DNA of 64,000 bases, from positions 34,696,756 through 34,760,755 of the forward strand of contig OZ026834.1 in assembly GCA_964023205.1 (NCBI GenBank), in the 5' to 3' direction. The notes under the pieces were generated by a model. It made no database searches. It worked only from the letters and a program-made list of their open reading frames with translations, and was not told the DNA's origin. The DNA is from Lutraria lutraria (Eukaryota; Mollusca; Bivalvia; Venerida; Mactridae). The translations under genes were made by a program, and so were the position numbers. This document shows, in pieces, positions 56,674 to 64,000 of this stretch (position 1 is the first letter of the stretch; each line of letters starts with the position of its first letter).

Positions 56674-59137
56674 AAATATTAGTAGTTGAAAATAAATAAA
56701 CATTTTGCTGTCACTTTCTCCCAAAAGCCAGAGTTGTATTATAAATGTTTATCGTCGGTGGGCGATGCAAACCTCGTATCTAAACAAGCCTACTTTTCAG
56801 GAGAGTAAAAAGAAATTCTCATATTTTTTCTACTAAGCATTACTAGCTTTCAGGGGCTTTTTTTAAGTTAATTGTTCGTCAATGGATAGATTTTACTTGA
56901 CTTTCTGACTTGACAAGTAGCTTTAATGCCGCAAACTTAGATACGATAATTTCGCATTTAAAATAGTTCCAAAAATTTGAGGTACGTCTTATACCATATT
57001 TTCTATCATAAATTTTCATGAAATTCATGCTGAAATTTCAGATACGACATTTTCATTCTGAGAAAAAAACTTTCGTAAAGTAGTTTATCTTCAGGTTATG
57101 ACTTACTGCCGTAATAAAGAGTATTATATCACATCTTTATTATGTCTACGGTTTAATTTCAGGTATCAAAACATTATTTAACTAAGTGACGCTTTAATGG
57201 TGGACTGCAGAATGTAAACCGAAAATAAAACAAACATTTGTTTTACGAAACAGTGGTACAAGTTCACACATTTACCATCATTCCACGAACTAGACATACG
57301 AAAGTAAATTATTTCTGAACGCAATGATTTCTATTTGAAATACAAGAACAAATAAACTTAAATAATGTAACAACATCGCAAAAGCATAACAATTAACACT
57401 ATTATCCTGCAATAATACTAGTACTGAACGTAAAAAACAAATAACTCAACTTACCCAAAGCATAATCATAAATGTATTATTTACCATTATATTAATTCAG
57501 TATATCATTCAGAAAAGACAGATACATTCATGTAAATATGAGTATGTAAATACCGCAATATTGTTTAAGTTGATATTGACTAGTTCAACATGTATTGTAT
57601 CAACTGTAGCCCAATTCGACCGGAAAACGGTTAGAAACATTTTATTTGTGTAACTGTATCAGGACTGCATGTCTTGCCTTGTTGAAGTTTCTTTCTAGTC
57701 ACTGATTTTTCATTAGTTTATTTTTGTGATAGTTTAAATGAAGTTTACATCATGCACTTGATTAATGAAAATTCTCATTTTCATTAAAATCCAAGCTTGA
57801 AAGATAGTTCTTAAAGTTTTAAACTCCCAAGATATCGCAAAATGTATTGCAATACAGTGATGCGTATCGCAATTTATCGCGATACGAAATTTCCCGCAAT
57901 ACCCATCCCTAGTAAATAAATACCATCTCATGGCAAGTTCAAGATTACATAGCACATTGTACATCAACCCTTTAACGCAAACAAATTAATATTCTTTCCT
58001 TAAAACAACAAAAAAAACTTACAACAAAAGAAAAAACGTGACAATTTAGTATTTTAAACAACTCTGTTTACATGATTCATTTATCTCAATTCCCTTGGTC
58101 TAATCCACACGAAAATGTGGCAGAAGTCTTTATATAAGTTATCGAAAACAATTATTGTAAATTAACTCAGGTGTGCACCACATTTCTACAAACCTTTAAA
58201 ACAAGATATAAGTGAACATGACGTAGTGAATTTTACCATGGGTAAATATGATTATGTAGTTTGTCTGTGTTTTGCCTGCTATAATGCGACAGTAGCGTTA
58301 GTAACTCTTCATGAAATTTTCTGGCAAAGCATCTCCTTTCAGAACTTTCTTCTTCAGTATTTGTAACTTTTCTTTTATTCCGTGATCCTTGTCGTCAACC
58401 CATTTATAAATCATACTTTCTCCGATAGTGACATACTTTTACTTACATGTACTTTTACGTCTCCTTTGAATAAATAAAAGATGTACAAATATTTCTTTAC
58501 TGTTGTCTACTTCAACCAGTTTCATTATTCGTCTCGTGCATTCTATCGGTCACCATACATACTAGGGTAATATCTTCCATCGGTCACTCAGCAGCGTCGC
58601 TGAATTTTCATCAAAATATTGGTTTTTTCATCTTATATAGGGTTGAACTGATGCAGTCGGTTGGTGAGCCGCCAGTTGGTTTTAATGATAGTTAACGTAG
58701 GCCCATCTTAGCCAGACGCCCGGCAAAAAGAGAAATAATTCGGGGAGCATTATTTAAAAGATAGACCTGTGTCTGATAAGCCAAATTGGCTGGCCCTTTC
58801 AATATGGATGACACAATAATGAACAAAAACTTTAATGTTACTTTATAAGTTTCCCCCATTCAATCCCTTTGCTTATACTCTTCTGCCAAGTATCGGGTTT
58901 CCAAACCCATGTTTTGCTGAATATTTCTGTTTATTGTTTGCATAATAAGTCTCAACTGTGCTATTCGGATCATATGTATCGGTTCATTCCGTTTCATTGT
59001 TCGTTTAATTATAACGGTTATCTTGTGAGCCTCAGCTGTTCCTCATTGTAGCCGAGTTATTGTTTATTTCAACAGTTTCTTCATGGTAGATCAAATCTGT
59101 GTTTATTAATACCACTGCAACATGACCTCACTCTATA

Positions 59138-59567
59138 CAGGGCCTAAATTAAAAATATGTTTGTTTGCCCTTTACCGACCCTGAATTTTAGAAGAGAGTC
59201 GGTAGGTAGGAAAATCATTTTATTTTATTTCTGAATTTGACTTTTACCTAGCATGAAATTACACTTCTATCTAGAAGCATTCTATACTAATTTTATGTAT
59301 TCTGCTACCATACAACCATTTATTGTGTGCTTTAATCAACCATAAACATGTACTTAGTGCCTTAACACACATTATTGTTTTCATTCATTACTTCAAATGA
59401 TACCTACTTTAAATGTTTATCGAAAGCACTGCGTACATGTTTATTTTCCAAAGTATAAAAATAAAGTTCACCCAGATTTTGCAATAAAATGTTTTGAGTA
59501 GGCATGATTTTTTCGGGTCGGTCGGTAAAGGGCAAACAAACTTAATTTTAATTTAAGCCCAGTCCTG
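59138..59567. mobile_element. 430-bp MITE with long TIRs (copy B)
   Basis: Same length and ends as 14,394-14,823. Confidence 0.8.
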
Positions 59568-59781
59568 TTTTGTTTTTGAGGGATTCCTTTTTGGTGCAAT
59601 TAAGTTTTATACAAAATGAACATACACTTTCATCGACATCTGACGATTCATTATCTGACTTCTTTTGAGCCGGGCCCTGTTCAATCCCTTATATCATCGT
59701 CAAACTCTTCCTCCGTAAAAGTGCACGACAAATCTTCATCAGGCCTCTGCATATCAGCAAGTACTTTAAGTATGTAAGTTT

Positions 59782-59783
<2 letters not shown>

Positions 59784-59820
<37 letters not shown>
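59784..59820. repeat. (AG)n microsatellite (copy B)
   Basis: About 18 units, a length polymorphism relative to copy A. Confidence 0.95.
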
Positions 59821-59824
<4 letters not shown>

Positions 59825-61310
59825 TGTCATCGATAAGCTATTTACACATTTTAACATCCGTTTTGGACATTGGTGTTATGTATATTTGGTTAAAATGTAT
59901 GATATGCATCTTTAAGGAATGTTAAAAGGTTTGTTCACGTTACAACGAAGCTGTCTTAGTTTAATGTGCATCTGTAATCAATGTCTGCACAACAGCGTTT
60001 CTACCTGTTAGACATAATCATGACCAATCGTCCATGTAATAAGCCCCAGCTCCACATTCACTGTATAAAAAGTCTGGACCAAGTTCTTGTGCAGTAATAA
60101 CCTCTGGGAAAGTTATCGATACATAAGGTATCTTACAACAAGTGTAGAATAAGCAGATATCACCATTAGAATTTTCTAAAAACAAAACTCTTCATTTCTG
60201 GGTAGCTGTTGATAACCTAAGTCTAAACGATCAAAGACAACCTCGCAACACACATCACATCACCAAGTCTTTATTTACAGATCCAGTGAAACTACTGTTA
60301 AATGTTTAGCATAACAGTTTTATATCAGGCCACACTTTTCAGACAGAAACTATTGTGTATTATTTATTTTTTATTGTTTAATGTTGATAGTGACTAACTA
60401 ATCTTGTTTATGTTGTAAAGCACGTAAGTTATTAAAAACAGCTTGGGTTGATGCTCCGGATATTGTAATGCGATAAGATTCTAAAATAGTATGATAATAA
60501 TACCTTATAGGCAAGTATAAGTGCTCTTGTAACCATAGATGAAACGGGGTAAAATACTGTATCTCAGTTATCTCTAAATAATCTTGCGTTCGAAAAACTC
60601 GTATCTAAAATTATTCTGATAAAAAAGCATCATATGTCGGGAAAATTGTTTAAAATGTAAAACACACGGGTTGCATAATCTTATTTTGTTATACCCAAGC
60701 CCAAAAATTAACTTTATACCTAACTTGCAAATGATGAAAAGTATGGTATATTGTAGAATAAGACAAACACCTTTAATATCAAGCAATGATAAACGAATAC
60801 TGCAAAATTAAGGAAGGATATTATTTAAACAACTCTGTTTTGCCACTTCTTATTGTTATATTCTAATATAATTTACTGTTCTTCAAAATAATTAACACAA
60901 ACCTTGTCGCAGCAAACACTTTCTTAGATACGATATTTTCGAAGAAACAAAATACCACGCGATCATTATACGTGTTTTGATCACATATCATTTTTAAACG
61001 TTTCTGATACGCTTTTAAGTCCGGTATTTTCGCATTTTATGGGGGTTAGGTACGTTGTTTGATATCTAAAAGAAAAAATATTCATGAAAATTTAGATACG
61101 AGGTTTGCGTCGCCCACCGACGATATACTCTTATTTACATGCGTTTGTGTTTAAAATATATTGTTTGTTTTCTGAGATTGGAAAATAATATTTTTTTACA
61201 AATTACAAAAGATATGATAAAGCAAGTAGAATATTACTAACTTAATTGGTGAAAGAGAACCTACATTAAATATAACCATTCGTTTTTTTTTTTGCTGTTA
61301 AGGAAAATAC

Positions 61311-61494
61311 TGTACTGTCAAACCTGTGTTAGCGGCCACCTACGAATAAAGGCAGGCCTGTGAATAAATGGCATTCTTAAAAAAAAGTCATTGCTTATTC
61401 AGAACAAAATGACCTATAATGAAAGGCAACCTGTCAATAAAAATCATATTCAGTCTTTCTCAGGGATGGTCATTGTTCACACGTTTGACTGTAT
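61311..61494. mobile_element. MITE with ACTGTCAAACCTGTG ends (copy B)
   Basis: Counterpart of 16,559-16,742; about a dozen substitutions in 184 bp, far above the background between copies. Confidence 0.75.
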
Positions 61495-62056
61495 CATTTA
61501 GGCATAGTTTTTTTTGTAACTTATAATTGGCATGTATACATACCAATTCGTCAACGCTATGTAATTTATTTTATTTGCCTATCTAACAATCGAGAAATGT
61601 TTATTCAGTCCATCAAACTCGTCATGTCTTAACTTGAATATGTATAAATTTTGATCTGAACATGGTCCTCTTTCTATTTCTCACCCGTTAATGGTTCAAA
61701 CAAAAAAGTATAAGTAATATATTTTAAAAACTTCAACTCACTGATTTTAAGCACTCCCTGTTTTTTTTTATTATTATTATTGAGCGATCAGGTATGAATA
61801 ATCATATCAGTTGGATTGCATTTTACTTCATGTTTGAATTTAGGATTAAATAGATTCAAATCACTTCCTCTTTGGTAATATTCTATTATTATTGTGTTTA
61901 CTGAATTGTGTGGTAGATAGACTGGCTTACACACGGACGGAAAAAGTGTGACCGCAAATTTACTACTAGTATAACACAAAAAAAATTTCACGAATAAATT
62001 AATCATTATATTACCATGTCTTTACACGAAGAATAAGAATAAATATTGAAAACAAT

Positions 62057-63250
62057 AAGAACAAGAGGGCCATGATGGCCCTATAAATGCTCACCAGGAA
62101 AAAAGGTAATTTGGAGACGAACATTGTTAAAATATTTCTACACGAGTCCAAGTAAAATCAAGTGACCCTAAGGTCAGGGCCAATTTTTACCCTAGGGCCA
62201 TAATATGAACAAATTTGTAAGAGGTCTGCTAGACAATACTACATACAAAATATCTTAACTCTAGGCCTTGTGGTTTCGGAAAAGATTTTTTAAATTTTCC
62301 TACATAAGCCTATATAAATCAAGTGATCCCCGGGGCGGGGCCAATTTTGACCCTAAAGCAATAATTTGAACAAACTTGGTAGAGGTCCACTAGACGAAGC
62401 TACATACCAAATATCTTAGCTCTAGGCCTTGTGGTTTAGGAGAAGATTTTTCAAATTTTCCTATATAAAATAGAATAAACCCCAGGGCAGGGCCAATTTT
62501 GACCCTCGGGGCCATAATTTGAACAAACTTGGTAGAGGTCCACTAGATAATGCCACATACAAAATATCTAAGCTCTAGGCCTTGCGGTTTCGGAGAAGAA
62601 GATTTTTTAAATTTTCCTATATAATTAAGTCTATATAAATCAAGTGACCCCCGGGGCGGGGCCAATTTTGACCCTAAAGCAATAATTTGAACAAACTTGG
62701 TAGAGGTCCACTAGACAATGCCACATACAAAATATCTAAGCTCTAGGCCTTGTGGTTTCGGAGAAGAAGATTTTTTAAATTTTCCTATATAAGTCTATAT
62801 AAATCAAGTTACCCCCGGGGCGGGGCCAATTTTGACCCTAGGGCAATAATTTGAACAAACTTGGTAGAGGTCCACTAGACTATGCTACACACCAAATATC
62901 AAAGCTCTAGGCACTGTAGTTTTTGACGAGAAGATTTTTTAAATTTCCTATATAAGTCTATGTAAAATCAAGTGACCCCCGGGGCGGGGCCAATTTTGAC
63001 CCCAGGGGAATAATTTGAACAAACTTTGTAGAGTTCCATTAGACAATGCTACATATCAAATATCTTAGCTCTAGGCCCTGTGGTTTCGGACAAGAAGATT
63101 TTTTAAGTTTTTTCTATTTGTTGCCATAGCAACCAGAGTTTTTTATGAAATTTAATTTTTTGAACAACTTTGAAAGGGGACCACCCAAGGATCATCCCCA
63201 GACATACCCATAAAATGTCTAATTTTGACCCTGTCCTCATTTCGACGCTC
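62057..63250. repeat. Element with six ~160-bp tandem units (copy B)
   Basis: Counterpart of 17,305-18,490 with the same six units and small indels between them (for example an extra AATT near 62,625). Confidence 0.8.
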
Positions 63251-63744
63251 GTTACGCTCGAATGATTCAATGTATGGATTACATATTGCACTCATGATAT
63301 GCAGATATCTTTGAAAACATTCGTGCTCTGATGAGCTAAAAATAATATACATGTATCATAACGTACTTGTTAAGTTATATTGATATGATAATAATCAGGA
63401 CTCGACAATTTATTACCTGGATCTGTTCTTATCTCGGTCCATATTAAAGCTAATTCCTCTGTTTCCAAGCGTGGATATCTAAGCTGCTGGACCTAAAATT
63501 GTCTTTCATCCATGGCTTTACAATGATCGCAAAACACCCACATCATTTAACTTCTTAAAATGGCTTGTCATGAAACTGTGAGTTTAAAACTAGTTTTATC
63601 GAACGTATAACGTTAAATTCATTTTAGAAAATGAATAAAAAGTTGGAAATCTTCGAAGAATTTTCCGACTTAATTATAAGTTATGCATTCATTCATGTAT
63701 TCATTTACTCACCTTTGTGCAGGCTAAATTAAACTTATTATAAT

Positions 63745-63948
63745 TACAGTCAAACCTGTGTAAGTGCCCACCTCCAAATAAAGGCCACCCTGTGAATAAA
63801 AGCCATTCTTTAAAAACCCGTCATTGATTATTTCTGACCTAGTATAAAATTCACTGTATCCGATCTGTTTACAGTAACCCAGTTGACTATATAATAAACG
63901 TGTATTCATCTTTCCTAAAGGTGGACTTTGTTCACATGTTTGACTGTA
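63745..63948. mobile_element. MITE with TACAGTCAAACCTGTG ends (copy B)
   Basis: Counterpart of 18,989-19,192, identical in length. Confidence 0.75.
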
Positions 63949-64000
63949 TATTATATTTCCACTTGTCTCTATGCTGTCTTTCACTGTACTTGAATATATA

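Larger units (their letters stand above)
56750..61125. mobile_element. 4.4-kb non-autonomous element with 35-bp terminal inverted repeats (copy B)
   Basis: Counterpart of 12,007-16,373; both TIRs are conserved (right TIR 61,091-61,125). Confidence 0.65.
44480..64000 (+). repeat. Segmental duplication, copy B
   Basis: Direct-orientation second copy of 1-19,244. Its left edge at 44,480 is where the window's first base begins to match, so the true left boundary may lie here or further left in a part of copy A that is not shown. Stretches not listed separately (45,380-48,179, 49,448-50,690, 54,182-55,020, 61,500-62,060) hold the same gene-free sequence as their copy-A counterparts. About 277 bp longer than copy A over the comparable stretch, mostly from one 246-bp insertion. 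Confidence 0.97.

Noticed and set aside
1..64000. CRISPR array, bacterial operon or prophage
   Set aside because: Spliced genes, LINEs, SINEs and MITEs show eukaryotic nuclear DNA; the tandem arrays have no spacer structure.

Overview
The window looks like nuclear DNA of a bivalve mollusc. It is AT-rich, eukaryotic and intron-bearing. It has neuroendocrine and Cys-loop receptor genes, a RING-less B-box/beta-propeller TRIM-like gene, tRNA-derived SINEs, many small inverted-repeat elements, and about 160-bp tandem units of the kind common in bivalves. The clade call is an inference from gene content and repeat style; no species was identified.

Layout. (1) 1-19,244 and 44,480-64,000 are two copies, same orientation, of one segment (period about 44.5-44.8 kb, roughly 99% identical by eye, both running off the window). 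Each copy holds, in order: a LINE reverse-transcriptase remnant; a single-exon nicotinic-type Cys-loop receptor gene broken by the same one-base deletion inside its Cys-loop; a field of small fold-back elements; a CRE/CCAAT-box promoter with an unrecognised 385-residue basic, Cys-containing protein (open in copy A, frameshifted by 8 bp in copy B); a Tc1/mariner remnant; a SINE; a 4.4-kb inverted-repeat element with nested MITEs; and a six-unit 160-bp tandem array. (2) 19,245-44,479 is present once. It contains a complete four-coding-exon gene for neuroendocrine protein 7B2 (SCG5) on the minus strand, a ribosomal protein L15 pseudogene fragment, a Tc1 fragment, an intact 560-residue TRIM-like gene, two LINEs tail to tail (one with a long intact RT frame, one heavily broken), a SINE with a 12-bp target duplication, and two minisatellites, the second lying just before copy B.

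The two genes that look functional are SCG5 (chaperone and inhibitor of prohormone convertase 2 in the secretory pathway) and the TRIM-like gene. The receptor is most likely a retrocopy-type pseudogene: the copies differ at seven sites, five missense, one nonsense and one silent, as expected without selection. Nothing indicates that the genes act as one system; most of the window is mobile-element debris. The main open question is whether the 44.5-kb repeat is a recent tandem duplication or two uncollapsed haplotypes placed in series by the assembler.
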